Position numbers and translations under genes: made by a program
Part shown: positions 35,526-45,410 of the stretch, in pieces
How positions within the stretch are numbered: position 1 is the first letter of the stretch
Layout of the letters: each line of letters starts with the position of its first letter
Source of the DNA: Methylobacterium sp.
Lineage (GTDB): Bacteria; Pseudomonadota; Alphaproteobacteria; Rhizobiales; Beijerinckiaceae
Reading direction: 5' to 3'
DNA length: 64,000 bases
Assembly: GCA_002928875.1 (NCBI GenBank)
Contig: PERO01000019.1
Location: 1 to 64,000 of the forward strand
Notes under the pieces: model-generated
Told to the model about the DNA's origin: nothing
What the model saw: only the letters and a program-made list of their open reading frames with translations
The model's database searches: none

Positions 35526-36746
35526 ATGCGCAGACGCAGCGCCCGGATGTTCCGCAAGCGCTGCCATGAGCTGCTCGATGGCGGTTCGCCGCATGATGGG
35601 GCAAGCCGCATCGTGCATCGCGCCATCGTCGCGCTCATTCTCGTCAGCGTGGTCGCGGTCATTCTGGAATCGGTCCCGCGATTTGCCGCGCAGTTCAGTC
35701 TGCTGTTTCACGGCATCGAACTGGTCGCGGCGATCGTCTTCACGGTCGAATATGTCCTGAGGCTGTGGTCTGCGGTGGAACATCCGCTGCTGCGCCCGTT
35801 GCCGGCCTGGCGGGCGCGGCTGGCTTATGCCGTGCAGCCCGCCCTTCTGGTCGATCTGCTGGCGATCCTGCCCTTCTATCTCGCGCTGGTCGGGCCCACG
35901 GATTTCCAGGTCCTGCTGATCTTTCGGCTCGTCCGCTTCTTCAAGCTTGCGCGCTATTCGCCCGGCATGCGCTCGCTGCTGGAAGCCGTGCGCGCCGAGC
36001 GCCGCGCCCTGCTCGCCTGCCTCGTGATTCTTGGCGGGTTGATGATTGCCACCGCCGCGCTGATGCATGTGGTGGAGGGGCCGGCGCAACCGGACAAGTT
36101 CGGCTCCATCCCCGAGGCGATGTACTGGTCGATCATCACGCTCACCACGGTGGGCTATGGCGATGCGCATCCCGTGACGATCGGCGGCAAGGTGGTCGCC
36201 GGCATCACGGCGGTGCTCGGGCTCGTGATGCTGTCGCTGCCCGTGGGCATCATCGCGACCTCTTTCGCCGAAGTGATCCATCGCCGGGATTTTGTCGTCA
36301 CCTGGAACATGGTCGCCCGCGTGCCGCTGTTTGCGAGCCTGAATGCCGGCGAGATCGCGACGATCATGCGCTTCCTGCGCTCGCAGGTCGTCGAGGGCGG
36401 CGAGGTGGTGGTGCGGCGCGACGAGCCATCCGCCGCGATGTTCTTCATCGCGAACGGCGCGGTCGAGATCGAGATGACCGGACGCCGCCTGCGCATGGAG
36501 ACCGGGCAGTTCTTCGGCGAGGCCGCGTTGTTCAGCGAGGCGCATCGCACCGGCACGGTCCGCGCGATGGTTGCGACCCATCTCCTGGCGCTCGACCGCG
36601 AGGATTTCATGGTGCTGATGGAGCAGAACCCGGATATCGCGCGCTCGATCAACGAGGCGATCCGCAACGAACGCAACCTGGCACCCGTCGAGCCCGGCGG
36701 CGATATCGCCGTTGCCGAATTGCACGAGAAAAGGCCGCCGGCCTGA
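35526..36746 (+). CDS. Cyclic-nucleotide-gated K+ channel (MlotiK1-like)
   Basis: 406 aa. Six transmembrane segments, a voltage-sensor-like S4 (~131-160, RLVRFFKLARYSPGMRSLLEAVRAERR), a pore with the K+ selectivity filter TTVGYGD at 207-213 and a C-terminal cyclic-nucleotide-binding domain at ~270-390 (FFGEAALFSEAHRTGTVRA phosphate cassette). There is almost no C-linker between S6 and the binding domain, as in the Mesorhizobium channel MlotiK1. K+ flux gated by cAMP is expected by family. It lies 3 bp behind alaS and is probably co-transcribed. Confidence 0.9.
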   Translation: MRRRSARMFRKRCHELLDGGSPHDGASRIVHRAIVALILVSVVAVILESVPRFAAQFSLLFHGIELVAAIVFTVEYVLRLWSAVEHPLLRPLPAWRARLAYAVQPALLVDLLAILPFYLALVGPTDFQVLLIFRLVRFFKLARYSPGMRSLLEAVRAERRALLACLVILGGLMIATAALMHVVEGPAQPDKFGSIPEAMYWSIITLTTVGYGDAHPVTIGGKVVAGITAVLGLVMLSLPVGIIATSFAEVIHRRDFVVTWNMVARVPLFASLNAGEIATIMRFLRSQVVEGGEVVVRRDEPSAAMFFIANGAVEIEMTGRRLRMETGQFFGEAALFSEAHRTGTVRAMVATHLLALDREDFMVLMEQNPDIARSINEAIRNERNLAPVEPGGDIAVAELHEKRPPA

Positions 36747-37184
36747 TCAGCGCGGCAGATCCGGCTCGGCCGCGAGCAGGATCGCGCGGGTCTCGTCTGT
36801 CACCGGCACGCTTTTTCGCGTGGCCTGATCGGTATAGGCCCAGATCACCTCGCCCATGGCCGAGGCTTCGTCCTCGCCGTCCCGGAAGACGCCCAGCACG
36901 AAGGCGACGCTGGAGCGCCCGATGCGCGCGACCTTCACACCCACCCGGAACGGATCGTCGAAATGCAGCGGCCCGCGAAACTCCACGCTGGCCTTCACCA
37001 CATGGAAATCGCAGCCCGTGCGCTTCGCATCCGAATAGCGCTCGTGATTCAAGGCCCGGAAATATTCGTGGATCGAGACATCGAAGAAGGTGAGATAATG
37101 CGCGTTGTAGACGACGCCCTGGCCATCGATCTCCGAATAGCGCACGCGGTAGGGGTGGAAAAAGCGGAAGGTGCTGCGATTCAT
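36747..37184 (-). CDS. Acyl-CoA thioesterase (4HBT hotdog family)
   Basis: 145 aa. The hotdog-fold 4-hydroxybenzoyl-CoA thioesterase motif YSEIDGQGVVYNAHYLTFFD, with its catalytic Asp, is near residues 17-36. The closest type is YbgC/FadM-like. ATG 37184 with AGGGA was chosen; the track ORF is far too long. Its stop lies next to the K+ channel stop (convergent, no gap). It is downstream of icd on the same strand but behind a terminator. Confidence 0.88.
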   Translation of the reverse strand: MNRSTFRFFHPYRVRYSEIDGQGVVYNAHYLTFFDVSIHEYFRALNHERYSDAKRTGCDFHVVKASVEFRGPLHFDDPFRVGVKVARIGRSSVAFVLGVFRDGEDEASAMGEVIWAYTDQATRKSVPVTDETRAILLAAEPDLPR

Positions 37185-37236
37185 GATGTTTCCCTGCGGG
37201 GGCGCAGCTTGCCGCGGGCCGGGCGCCGGCACAAAC

Positions 37237-37260
37237 GAAAAAGGGGCCCGAAGGCCCCTG
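37237..37260 (-). terminator. Terminator of icd
   Basis: On the minus strand AGGGGCC-TTCG-GGCCCCT is followed by TTTTTCG. This is a 7-bp GC-rich stem with a stable TTCG tetraloop and U-tract, 20-45 bp past the icd stop. Confidence 0.88.
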
Positions 37261-37282
37261 ATCCGTTGATGCGTGGCGCGCT

Positions 37283-38497
37283 TCAGGAGGCCATCGCCTT
37301 GCGCAGGTTCTCGTCGATCTTGTCGAGGAAGCCCGTGGTCGAGAGCCATTTCTGATCGGCGCCGACCAGCAGCGCGAGGTCCTTGGTCATGGAGCCGGCT
37401 TCGACCGTGTCGACGCAAACCTTTTCGAGGGTCATCGAGAACTTCGCGAGTTCCTGGTTGTCGTCGAGCTTCGCGCGATGGGCGAGGCCGCGGGTCCAGG
37501 CGAAGATCGACGCGATGGAGTTCGTGGAGGTCTGCTTGCCCTTCTGGTGCTCGCGATAATGGCGCGTCACGGTGCCGTGGGCCGCTTCCGCCTCGACGAT
37601 CTTGCCGTCCGGCGTCATCAGCACCGAGGTCATGAGGCCCAGCGAGCCGAAGCCCTGCGCCACGGTGTCCGATTGCACGTCGCCGTCGTAGTTCTTGCAG
37701 GCCCAGACATAGCCGCCGGACCACTTGAGCGCCGAGGCCACCATGTCGTCGATCAGGCGATGCTCGTAGGTAATGCCGGCTTCCTTGTAGGCCGCGGCGA
37801 ATTCGGTCTCGTAGACCTCCTGGAAGATATCCTTGAAGCGGCCGTCATAGACCTTGAGAATGGTGTTCTTGGTCGAGAGATAGACCGGATACTTGCGGTT
37901 GAGGCCGTAATTCAGCGAAGCGCGGGCGAAATCGCGGATCGATTCGTCGAGGTTGTACATGGCCTGCGCCACGCCGGCGCCCGGCGACTTGAACACCTCG
38001 CGCTCGATCACCGCGCCATCCTCGCCGACGAATTTCATCGTCAGCGTGCCCTTGCCGGGGAACTTGAAATCCGTCGCGCGATACTGGTCGCCGAAGGCAT
38101 GGCGGCCGATGACGATCGGCTGCGTCCAGCCCGGCACGAGGCGCGGCACGTTCTTGCAGATGATCGGCTCGCGGAAGATGACGCCGCCGAGGATGTTGCG
38201 GATGGTGCCGTTCGGCGATTTCCACATTTCCTTCAGGTTGAATTCCTGCACGCGCTGCTCGTCGGGCGTGATGGTCGCGCATTTCACCGCGACGCCGTGC
38301 TTGCGGGTCGCCTCGGCGGCCTCGATCGTCACCTTGTCGCTGGTCTTGTCGCGGTATTCGATGCCGAGATCGTAATAATGCAGGTCGATGTCGAGATAGG
38401 GGTGGATCAGCTTGTCCTTGATGAGCTGCCAGATGATCCGGGTCATCTCGTCCCCGTCCATCTCCACTACCGGATTCTTGACCTTGATTTTCGTCAT
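37283..38497 (-). CDS. icd: NADP-dependent isocitrate dehydrogenase
   Basis: 404 aa, the eukaryotic-like (type II) homodimeric IDH of Alphaproteobacteria: [60 protein letters not shown]-type substrate residues and [31 protein letters not shown], where the adenine-binding and NADP determinants lie. It converts isocitrate to 2-oxoglutarate in the TCA cycle. ATG 38497 was chosen; the track ORF extends 141 codons without support. It is divergent from trmJ. Confidence 0.97.
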   Translation of the reverse strand: MTKIKVKNPVVEMDGDEMTRIIWQLIKDKLIHPYLDIDLHYYDLGIEYRDKTSDKVTIEAAEATRKHGVAVKCATITPDEQRVQEFNLKEMWKSPNGTIRNILGGVIFREPIICKNVPRLVPGWTQPIVIGRHAFGDQYRATDFKFPGKGTLTMKFVGEDGAVIEREVFKSPGAGVAQAMYNLDESIRDFARASLNYGLNRKYPVYLSTKNTILKVYDGRFKDIFQEVYETEFAAAYKEAGITYEHRLIDDMVASALKWSGGYVWACKNYDGDVQSDTVAQGFGSLGLMTSVLMTPDGKIVEAEAAHGTVTRHYREHQKGKQTSTNSIASIFAWTRGLAHRAKLDDNQELAKFSMTLEKVCVDTVEAGSMTKDLALLVGADQKWLSTTGFLDKIDENLRKAMAS

Positions 38498-38702
38498 CGC
38501 GTCCCCGCATCCATCGCTTGGCATCGTTTCCCCCGCCGGCGCGAGACGCGCGCAAACGGACCGGCGGCGGCTATAGCATCGCGTGCGCATGAGCGGAAGA
38601 CGATCCGCTATCAGCCTTTCGCGAGGTGGAATTGTGTTTGGCGGGTTGACCGTCCGCCCGGCGCCCTGCATCTGGCCGGGGAGCGGGGGAGATGAAGACG
38701 CG

Positions 38703-39545
38703 ATGAGCGAGCCAGTGCAGCAATCGGTCCGGCGGGCGGCGCCCGTCGTCATTCTCGTGCGGCCGCAGCTCGCCGAGAATATCGGCATGTGCGCGCGCGC
38801 CATGGCGAATTTCGGCCTCTCCGAGATGCGCCTTGTCGCCCCGCGCGATGGCTGGCCGCAGAAGGCGCAGCTGAAGAAGGGCGCGTTCTCCGCCGCGGCC
38901 GGCGCGACGCATATCCTCACGGCCGCGAAGCATTACGACACGCTCGACGCGGCCCTGTTCGATCTCCATCACGTCTATGCCACCACCGCGCGCTTCCGCG
39001 AGCAGGCGAAGCCGGTGGAAGCGCCCGCCATCGCCCTGCCGGATGCCGCGCGCCGCGTCGCGTCGGGTCAGAAGGTGGGGCTGATGTTCGGCCCCGAGCG
39101 CACCGGCCTCGAAAGCGACGAGGTGATGGCCGCCTCCTCCATCATCACGTTTCCGGTGAACCCCGAATATGCCTCGCTGAACCTCGCGCAGGCCGTTTTG
39201 CTCACCGGCTATGAATGGATGCGCGCGTCGCAGGGCGATGTGCTGCCCTTCTCGATGCCCGAACCGAGCCCGCTGGCCTCGCAGGGCATGGTGGGGCAGT
39301 TCTTCGGATTTCTCGAACAGGAACTCGACCGCGTGCGCTTCTTCCACCCCGAGGGCAAGAAGCCGGTGATGATGCGCAATCTGCGCAACATCATCCATCG
39401 CATGGCACCCACCGAACAGGATATCCGCACGCTCTGGGGCATGATCGACCTGCTCGCCAAGGGCGGCAAGCAGCCGGGATCGAAGCAGCCGGGCGTGAAA
39501 AAGCCGAATGCGGATGGCGAGGCCCAGCCGCTCACGGATGCGTGA
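38703..39545 (+). CDS. trmJ: tRNA (cytidine/uridine-2'-O-)-methyltransferase TrmJ
   Basis: 280 aa SPOUT methyltransferase. Signatures are [38 protein letters not shown] at the N-terminus, [16 protein letters not shown] near 120-135 and [18 protein letters not shown]-type C-motif ([27 protein letters not shown]) of the trefoil knot. It 2'-O-methylates position 32 of tRNA. A Lys/Gly-rich tail ([15 protein letters not shown]) ends the protein. ATG 38703 has a GGAG upstream. Confidence 0.92.
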   Translation: MSEPVQQSVRRAAPVVILVRPQLAENIGMCARAMANFGLSEMRLVAPRDGWPQKAQLKKGAFSAAAGATHILTAAKHYDTLDAALFDLHHVYATTARFREQAKPVEAPAIALPDAARRVASGQKVGLMFGPERTGLESDEVMAASSIITFPVNPEYASLNLAQAVLLTGYEWMRASQGDVLPFSMPEPSPLASQGMVGQFFGFLEQELDRVRFFHPEGKKPVMMRNLRNIIHRMAPTEQDIRTLWGMIDLLAKGGKQPGSKQPGVKKPNADGEAQPLTDA

Positions 39546-39611
39546 AGGCTGCACGGCGCTGCATCCGCGCGTGCCCGTTTCGCGTATGCCTAGATTGCTG
39601 AGGCCCTTCGC

Positions 39612-40925
39612 ATGATCTCCCGTCGCGCCGTTCTCGCTGGAACATTGTCCGCGCCTTTCGTGGCGAACATTGCGGCGCGCGCGCAAGGCGCGGCGGATAT
39701 CGATGTCGCGATCATCGGCGCGGGCGCGGCGGGCATCCATGCGGCGCGGCAGGCGCGGGCAGCCGGGCTGACGGCGCGGATTTTCGAGGCGCGCAGCCGC
39801 GTGGGCGGGCGTGTCTTCACCGATACGAGCCTCGGTTCGGATTTCGAGGCCGGCGCTTTCTACATCCACTGGGCCGAGACCAATCCATGGGCGGAGATCG
39901 CGAAATCCCTGCAGATCGAGGCGATCAGCGACAGCGGGCTCTGGGGCGGCTTCGACGTCTTCTCGAATGGCCGCCGCCTCACGGGCGAGGAGCGGAGCCG
40001 CCGGCGCGGCGGTTTCTGGCGGCTCGCCAACGTGCTCGACGGCGAACCGACCGCGATGGACATGTCCTTCGGCGAGGCCGCGCGTCGCGTGAGCCCCGAC
40101 CAACCCGACGCGGCGAGCGGCATGACCCTGCTGAGCCTCGGCGAGGATGCCGATCGCGTCTCGATCCGGGATTACCAGCGGCTTGATTCCGGCGAGGATC
40201 TGGTGCTGCCCGGCGGCTATGGCCGGTTGCTCGCCCGCTATGCCGAGGGGCTCGACATCGCGCTCGCGACCCCGGTGACGGCTGTCGATTACACCGGCCC
40301 CGGCATCCGGCTCGAAACGCCGCGGGGCACCGTGCGGGCCCGCGCGGTCATCGTCACGGTTTCGGTCAACGTGCTGAAATCCGGCGCGATCCGCTTCACG
40401 CCGGAATTGCCGGCCGGAACGCGCCGCGCGCTCGAAGGGCTCGGCATGGGCGCGCTGACGAAACTTGCGCTGCGGTTCGAGGCAACGAAATTCGGCCAGA
40501 CCCCCTGGACGCAATTCTTCGACAGCAGCCGGCCGGGCGATCTCGTGAATTTCGAATTCTGGCCGTGGGGCAATGATCTCGTGGTCGCGCATTTCGGCGG
40601 CGATTATGCGCGCGGCGTGGCTGCCATGGGCGAAGCGGCGGCGGTCGATCACATGCTGGCGCGGCTCGTGGCCATCCTCGGGGAAGACGCGCGCAAGGCG
40701 TTCCGGGGCGGCCGTCTCGCGGGCTGGAGCGCGGACCCGCTGGCGCTCGGCTGCTATTCCATCGCGAAACCCGGCGAGGCGGACCAGCGCGATGCGCTGG
40801 CGCAACCCGTCGCGAACCGCCTCTGGTTCGCGGGCGAGGCTTCCGCCGGTGCCGGCTCCATGACGGCCGGCGGTGCGGCCCTGGCCGGCGCCCGCGCAAT
40901 CGCGATGATCCGCAAGGTGCTGTGA
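39612..40925 (+). CDS. Flavin monoamine oxidase family protein, Tat-exported
   Basis: 437 aa. A twin-arginine-type leader (MISRRAVLAGTLSAPFVANIAARA) is followed by the FAD Rossmann motif G36-x-G38-x2-G41 and the E59/RSRVGGR cluster typical of amine oxidases. The C-terminal FAD motif is LWFAGEASAGAGSMTAGGAALAGARAI. The substrate amine is unknown. It is 66 bp after trmJ in the same direction and 153 bp before murI, which is separated by a palindromic repeat. Confidence 0.88.
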   Translation: MISRRAVLAGTLSAPFVANIAARAQGAADIDVAIIGAGAAGIHAARQARAAGLTARIFEARSRVGGRVFTDTSLGSDFEAGAFYIHWAETNPWAEIAKSLQIEAISDSGLWGGFDVFSNGRRLTGEERSRRRGGFWRLANVLDGEPTAMDMSFGEAARRVSPDQPDAASGMTLLSLGEDADRVSIRDYQRLDSGEDLVLPGGYGRLLARYAEGLDIALATPVTAVDYTGPGIRLETPRGTVRARAVIVTVSVNVLKSGAIRFTPELPAGTRRALEGLGMGALTKLALRFEATKFGQTPWTQFFDSSRPGDLVNFEFWPWGNDLVVAHFGGDYARGVAAMGEAAAVDHMLARLVAILGEDARKAFRGGRLAGWSADPLALGCYSIAKPGEADQRDALAQPVANRLWFAGEASAGAGSMTAGGAALAGARAIAMIRKVL

Positions 40926-40977
40926 GCCGCTTGCGGTTCTTCAACGAATCCGAAGCATAACGGCAGGGGCTTTTGCT

Positions 40978-41064
40978 CGTCATTGCGAGGGGCAAAGCAA
41001 AGAGGCAATCCAGTCTTGGTTTGCGGATTGCCGCGTCGGGCTTCCGCCCTCCTCGCAAGGACGG
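40978..41064. repeat. Dispersed palindromic repeat upstream of murI
   Basis: CGTCATTGCGAGG at the left end and CCTCGCAAGGACG at the right end are inverted with 12 of 13 matches; internal GGCAATCCAG and GCGGATTGCC also pair. This is a widespread intergenic repeat in related genomes. It ends 15 bp before the murI ATG. Confidence 0.75.
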
Positions 41065-41078
41065 TGCTTGAGGGACAC

Positions 41079-41870
41079 ATGGGTCCAGTCACGAAAGAGA
41101 ACCCCCGCATTCTCGTCTTCGATTCTGGCCTCGGCGGCCTCACCGTGTTCCGCGCCATCCGCGCGCTTCTGCCGGGCGCGGATTACCTCTACCTCGCGGA
41201 TGATGCGCGCTTTCCCTATGGCGCGCTGGCACCGGACGCGTTGATCGACGGGGTGCTCGATGTCATTGGCGCGGCAATCGCGGATTTCCCGGCGGATTGC
41301 GTGGTGATCGCCTGCAACACGGCCTCGACGCTCGTGCTACCGGCCTTGCGGGCGCGCTTCACGATGCCGATTGTCGGCACGGTTCCGGCGATCAAGCCGG
41401 CTGCGGCGGCCACGAAAAGCGGGCTCATCGCCGTGCTCGCGACGCCGGGCACCGTGAGCCGCGACTACACCGCCGAGTTGATCCGCGACTTCGCGCAAGG
41501 CGTGGCGGTGACGCTCGTCGGCTCGAAGGCGCTGGCGGGCCTCGCCGAGCGGGCCTTGCGCGGCGAAACGGTAGCCGATGCCGATATCCTCACGGAAATC
41601 GGTCCCTGTTTTGTCGAGCAGGACGGCCGGCGCACCGATCACGTCGTGCTGGCCTGCACGCATTATCCGCTGCTGCTCGACCGCTTGCAGGCGCTGGCGC
41701 CCTGGCCGGTCGAATGGATCGATCCCGCACCGGCCATCGCGCGACGCGTGGCGCAGGTGCTGGCCCGCGAGGCGCGGGGGGAGGGGATGTTCGCGGCCCA
41801 TTCCACGAAAGCCGGCACGAATTCCGCCTTGCTGGCCGTGGCGACGCGGATTCTCGCGTTGCCGGCTTGA
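41079..41870 (+). CDS. murI: Glutamate racemase
   Basis: 263 aa. Both catalytic cysteines are present: C79 in VIACNTAST and C193 in LACTHYPLLL. The N-terminus LVFDSGLGGLTVFRAIR and YLADDARFPYG are diagnostic. It supplies D-glutamate for peptidoglycan. ATG 41079 with GAGGGA was chosen because the track start lies inside the upstream palindromic repeat. Confidence 0.97.
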   Translation: MGPVTKENPRILVFDSGLGGLTVFRAIRALLPGADYLYLADDARFPYGALAPDALIDGVLDVIGAAIADFPADCVVIACNTASTLVLPALRARFTMPIVGTVPAIKPAAAATKSGLIAVLATPGTVSRDYTAELIRDFAQGVAVTLVGSKALAGLAERALRGETVADADILTEIGPCFVEQDGRRTDHVVLACTHYPLLLDRLQALAPWPVEWIDPAPAIARRVAQVLAREARGEGMFAAHSTKAGTNSALLAVATRILALPA

Positions 41871-42133
41871 CTTTCCCCGCCCGAGGCGCGATGAGCGCGC
41901 TTCCCCTGCACGAGCCTGCTCGGCGGAGGGATACGCACCCGTGACACCGGTTTCGTGTGTCTGTCGCGCCGCAATCTCCCCGGAGATGAAGGCGAGAGGA
42001 GGGGCGTTCCAAGCTCCGGCCCTCACGGGCCTCACCCGTTCGGGTCTGCTGGAACGCGATGGTGGAACCCCTGAATGGCGCTGCCGTTCGGGTTGCCGTC
42101 GTTTTCGGGCTGATCCGCCAGAAGGAAACGACG

Positions 42134-42751
42134 ATGTCGAAGCGTCACGAAGCGAAATACAAGATCGATCGCCGCATGGGCGAGAACATCTGGGGCCGCC
42201 CGAAGTCCCCGGTGAACAAGCGCGAATACGGCCCCGGCCAGCACGGCCAGCGCCGCAAGGGCAAGATGAGCGATTTCGGCACCCAGCTTCGCGCCAAGCA
42301 GAAGCTGAAGGGCTATTACGGCTCGATCTCCGAGAAGCAGTTCCGCCGCTACTATGCCGAAGCGGTTCGCATGCGCGGTGACGCCGGCGAGAACCTCATC
42401 GGCCTGCTCGAGCGCCGCCTCGATGCGGTGGTCTACCGCGCGAAGTTCGTGCCGACCGTCTTCGCCGCCCGCCAGTTCGTGAGCCATGGCCACGTGAAGG
42501 TGAATGGCCGCCGCGTGAACATCGCGTCCTATTCGGTAAAGCCGGGCGACGTGATCGAGCTGCGCGATGCCGCCAAGAACATGATCCTCGTGCAGGAAGC
42601 CGTGGGCCTCGCCGAGCGCGACGTGCCGGATTACATCGAGGCGGATCACGGCAAGTTCGCCGCAAAGCTCGCCCGCATCCCCGGCCTCACGGACGTGCCC
42701 TACGCGGTGAAGATGGAACCGAACCTCGTCATCGAATTCTATTCGCGCTGA
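42134..42751 (+). CDS. rpsD: 30S ribosomal protein S4
   Basis: 205 aa, usual length. N-terminal [49 protein letters not shown] and S4 domain [42 protein letters not shown]. It lacks the Cys zinc cluster of some S4 proteins. AAGGAAA precedes ATG 42134. It is monocistronic here, as common in Alphaproteobacteria. The 263-bp leader holds no gene; S4 autoregulation there is possible but not shown. Confidence 0.98.
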   Translation: MSKRHEAKYKIDRRMGENIWGRPKSPVNKREYGPGQHGQRRKGKMSDFGTQLRAKQKLKGYYGSISEKQFRRYYAEAVRMRGDAGENLIGLLERRLDAVVYRAKFVPTVFAARQFVSHGHVKVNGRRVNIASYSVKPGDVIELRDAAKNMILVQEAVGLAERDVPDYIEADHGKFAAKLARIPGLTDVPYAVKMEPNLVIEFYSR

Positions 42752-42763
42752 TGGGTTTTGCGT

Positions 42764-42784
42764 GAGGTGCCTTTGGGGCACCTC
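42764..42784 (+). other. Hairpin after rpsD
   Basis: GAGGTGCC-TTTGG-GGCACCTC forms an 8-bp stem 13 bp past the rpsD stop but is not followed by T residues. It may protect the mRNA end; the true terminator is ~90 bp further on. Confidence 0.5.
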
Positions 42785-42858
42785 GTTCCCTCGCATGGGC
42801 TCGGACGGCTTTCGGCCTCCGTTTGGAGCCTTGGTTGCTCAGGGAAAAGCCTTAGAGA

Positions 42859-42882
42859 AGCCGCCTCCGGGCGGCTTTTTTC
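42859..42882 (+). terminator. Terminator of rpsD
   Basis: AGCCGCC-TCC-GGGCGGCT followed by TTTTTT is a strong Rho-independent terminator on the plus strand. It lies just beyond the stop of the convergent hydrolase gene. Confidence 0.88.
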
Positions 42883-42885
42883 ATG

Positions 42886-43434
42886 TCAGAGGCGGCTCAG
42901 GAAGCCCGCGAAACGCATCAGGCCCTCGGGCCAGGGGCCGAAACCCGCATCGACATTGATATGCCCGGCTTCGCCCGCATCGACGAGCAGCGAACCCCAG
43001 CTCGCGGCAAATTCGTCGGCCTTCTCGTACGTGCAGAACGGATCGTTCCGGCTCGCGACCAGCAGCGAGGGGAAGGGCAGGGGATCGCGCGGCACCGGCG
43101 CGAAGGCGCGATCGATGCCGGGGCTGAGATTGTCCCGCTCGACATTCGACGGCGCGACGAGAAAGGCCCCGCGCACCTTGTCCGACAGCATCGGCGCGGC
43201 ATGGGCGGTCGTGATCACGCCGAGGGAATGCGCAACAAGCACCACCGGCTTGTCGGCCGCCTTCACGGCTTTCACCAGCGCCTCCACCCAATCGCCCTTG
43301 CGGGCATCGGCCATCACCGGCTCCCAGATGCGGCTGGCCGTGGAGAGTTTCGCCTGCCAGCGGCTCTGCCAGTGCTCGGGCCCGGAATTCATGAAGCCCG
43401 GCAGGATGAGGATGGAAGCGTCAGCGGTTTTCAT
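42886..43434 (-). CDS. RBBP9/YdeN-type alpha/beta hydrolase
   Basis: 182 aa. The compact hydrolase of the RBBP9 family: LPGFMNSGPEHWQSRWQ at the N-terminus, nucleophile S70 in VLVAHSLGV, an Asp in ASRNDPFCTYEKA and a His in GEAGHINVDAGFGPWPEG. Family members are serine hydrolases of unknown natural substrate. ATG 43434 has a poor ribosome-binding site. It is downstream of purB on the same strand, separated by a palindromic repeat. Confidence 0.88.
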   Translation of the reverse strand: MKTADASILILPGFMNSGPEHWQSRWQAKLSTASRIWEPVMADARKGDWVEALVKAVKAADKPVVLVAHSLGVITTAHAAPMLSDKVRGAFLVAPSNVERDNLSPGIDRAFAPVPRDPLPFPSLLVASRNDPFCTYEKADEFAASWGSLLVDAGEAGHINVDAGFGPWPEGLMRFAGFLSRL

Positions 43435-43466
43435 GGCCAATCCAATGAGGCGAATGCTGTTTTCCG

Positions 43467-43553
43467 CGTCATGCCCGGCTTCGGGCCGGGCATCCACGAC
43501 TTTTCATCGTGGCAGGAAGACGGGGTTGGCCGGGACAAGCCCGGCCATGACGG
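43467..43553. repeat. Dispersed palindromic repeat between purB and the hydrolase
   Basis: CGTCATGCCCGGCTT at the left end and AAGCCCGGCCATGACG at the right end form inverted arms, with CATCCACGAC and TCGTGG inside. This is a well-known multi-copy intergenic element of Hyphomicrobiales. It ends 6 bp from the purB stop codon. Confidence 0.78.
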
Positions 43554-43558
43554 GAGCG

Positions 43559-44866
43559 TTACGCTTCGCCGAAAACCCGCGCGAAGATCGTTTCGACATG
43601 CTTGAAATGGTAGCCGAGATCGAACATCGCCTCGAGTTCCGCCACGGGAATGCGCGAGGAAACCTCCGTGTCGGCCTTCAGCGAGGCGAGGAAATCCGCG
43701 CCGTGCTCCCAGGTCTTCATGGCGTTGCGCTGCACGAGGCGATAGCTGTCCTCGCGGGAGACGCCGGCCTGCGTCAGAGCCAGCAGCACGCGCTGCGAAT
43801 TGTGCAGGCCCGAGAGCTTGTCGAGGTTCTTCTGCATGTTCGCGGGGTAGATCAGCAGCTTGTCGATCACGCCCGTGAGGCGTGCCAGCGCGAAATCGAG
43901 CGTGATGGTCGCGTCCGGGCCGATATAGCGCTCGACGCTTGAATGCGAGATGTCGCGCTCATGCCAGAGCGCCACGTTCTCCATGGCCGGCAGGCAATAG
44001 GCGCGCACCATGCGGGCAAGGCCGGTGAGGTTCTCGGTGAGAACCGGGTTGCGCTTGTGCGGCATCGCCGAGGAGCCTTTCTGGCCCGGCGAGAAATACT
44101 CTTCCGCTTCATAGACTTCCGTGCGCTGGAGATGGCGGATTTCCGTCGCGAGCCGCTCGACGGACGAAGCGATCACCGCGAGCACCGCGAAATACATCGC
44201 GTGCCGGTCGCGCGGGATGACCTGCGTCGAGACGGGCTCGATCGCGAGGCCCATCTTCTCGGCCACTTGCGCTTCCACGGCGGGGTCGATATTCGCGAAG
44301 GTGCCGACGGCGCCGGAAATGGCGCAGGTCGCGATTTCCGCGCGCGCGGCGACAAGACGGGCGCGGCAGCGATCGAACTCGGCATAGGCCTGGGCGAGCT
44401 TCAGCCCGAAGGTCACCGGCTCGGCATGGATGCCATGGGAACGGCCGATGGTCGGGGTGAATTTGTGCTCGAAAGCCCGGCGCTTGATGGCCGCAAGCAG
44501 CAGATCGAGATCCTTCAGCAGGATGTCGCTGGCGCGCGCGAGCTGCACGGAAAGCGTCGTATCCAGCACATCCGAGGAGGTCATGCCCTGATGGACGAAG
44601 CGCGCCTCGGGGCCGACGATTTCGGCCAGATGCGTGAGGAAGGCGATGACATCGTGCTTCACCTCGCGCTCGATCGCGTCGATGCGCTCGATGTCGAAGG
44701 TCGCAGGGCCGCCCTTCTCCCACACGGTCGCTGCGGCTTCCTTCGGCACCACGCCGAGTTCGGCGAGCTTGTCGGTCGCATGCGCCTCGATCTCGAACCA
44801 GATGCGGAACTTGGTCTCGGGCGACCAGATGGCGACCATCTCTGGCCGGGCGTAGCGGGGAATCAT
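43559..44866 (-). CDS. purB: Adenylosuccinate lyase
   Basis: 435 aa. The fumarase/ASL signature [11 protein letters not shown] is near residue 265, with [32 protein letters not shown] (catalytic His) and the N-terminus [20 protein letters not shown]. It acts twice in purine synthesis, releasing fumarate from SAICAR and adenylosuccinate. ATG 44866 begins the conserved N-terminus. Confidence 0.98.
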   Translation of the reverse strand: MIPRYARPEMVAIWSPETKFRIWFEIEAHATDKLAELGVVPKEAAATVWEKGGPATFDIERIDAIEREVKHDVIAFLTHLAEIVGPEARFVHQGMTSSDVLDTTLSVQLARASDILLKDLDLLLAAIKRRAFEHKFTPTIGRSHGIHAEPVTFGLKLAQAYAEFDRCRARLVAARAEIATCAISGAVGTFANIDPAVEAQVAEKMGLAIEPVSTQVIPRDRHAMYFAVLAVIASSVERLATEIRHLQRTEVYEAEEYFSPGQKGSSAMPHKRNPVLTENLTGLARMVRAYCLPAMENVALWHERDISHSSVERYIGPDATITLDFALARLTGVIDKLLIYPANMQKNLDKLSGLHNSQRVLLALTQAGVSREDSYRLVQRNAMKTWEHGADFLASLKADTEVSSRIPVAELEAMFDLGYHFKHVETIFARVFGEA

Positions 44867-44903
44867 GGGAAATCTCACGGGGCGGAAAGCTGTCGACCCT
44901 CGC

Positions 44904-45410
44904 TTACACTTGGCGCGCGCCGGGCTCAACCTCGGTTCGCGATGCCGGTTCCGGCCGGCGTGGCGCCGGTATCAGCAGGTAGCCCGCCACGACAAGCAGC
45001 GGCGCCATCCAGGGCAGCAGGAACAGCGGCGCGGTGTAGAAGAACAGCCCCATCAGCTCGGCGCTGCCGAAGGTGGCCCACATCACGAAATGCCGCAGCC
45101 CCGTGATGAACACGCCGGCCGCGATCCGGGAATAGAGGAGGAAGCTCAGGGCGCCGCCGAGGAGAAAACCGAGGAGGAACAGGAACCCGCGCATCCGCGT
45201 GGCCCAATTCGGCCGGCCGAGGCGCGCTAGGATGCCAACGAGGCCCGCAGCGATCCATGTCCCGAGAAAACCGCCGCCAAACCAGATCGCGATCAGCGCA
45301 ACGGCGCGCCAGTTCCAGATCTCGCCCTGCAAGGCGATCCAGATCGCCATCGATGCCGCGCTCGTCGCTCCGAGCCCCAGGCTGCGCGCGAGAAGCGCGG
45401 CGTGCCTCAT
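44904..45410 (-). CDS. Hypothetical multi-pass membrane protein
   Basis: 168 aa with about four or five hydrophobic helices (LGATSAASMAIWIAL, VALIAIWFGGGFLGTWIAAGLVGIL, MRGFLFLLGFLLGGALSFLLY, ELMGLFFYTAPLFLLPWMAPLLVVAGYLLI). I do not recognise the family. ATG 45410 overlaps the rpe stop by ATGA, so it is translationally coupled to rpe. The C-terminal end is charged (PRRPEPASRTEVEPGARQV). The start far upstream in the track lies out of frame with rpe inside its gene and is not credible. Confidence 0.7.
   Translation of the reverse strand: MRHAALLARSLGLGATSAASMAIWIALQGEIWNWRAVALIAIWFGGGFLGTWIAAGLVGILARLGRPNWATRMRGFLFLLGFLLGGALSFLLYSRIAAGVFITGLRHFVMWATFGSAELMGLFFYTAPLFLLPWMAPLLVVAGYLLIPAPRRPEPASRTEVEPGARQV

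Noticed and set aside
32733-36725. 1330-aa minus-strand ORF opposite alaS and the K+ channel
   Set aside because: It mirrors two well-supported genes. Its composition (rich in His, Arg, Gly, Asp) is what the complement of a GC-rich coding frame gives, and it has no domain or ribosome-binding site.
38571-40805. 744-aa minus-strand ORF opposite trmJ and the amine oxidase
   Set aside because: Both plus-strand genes have complete catalytic motifs; this frame has none.
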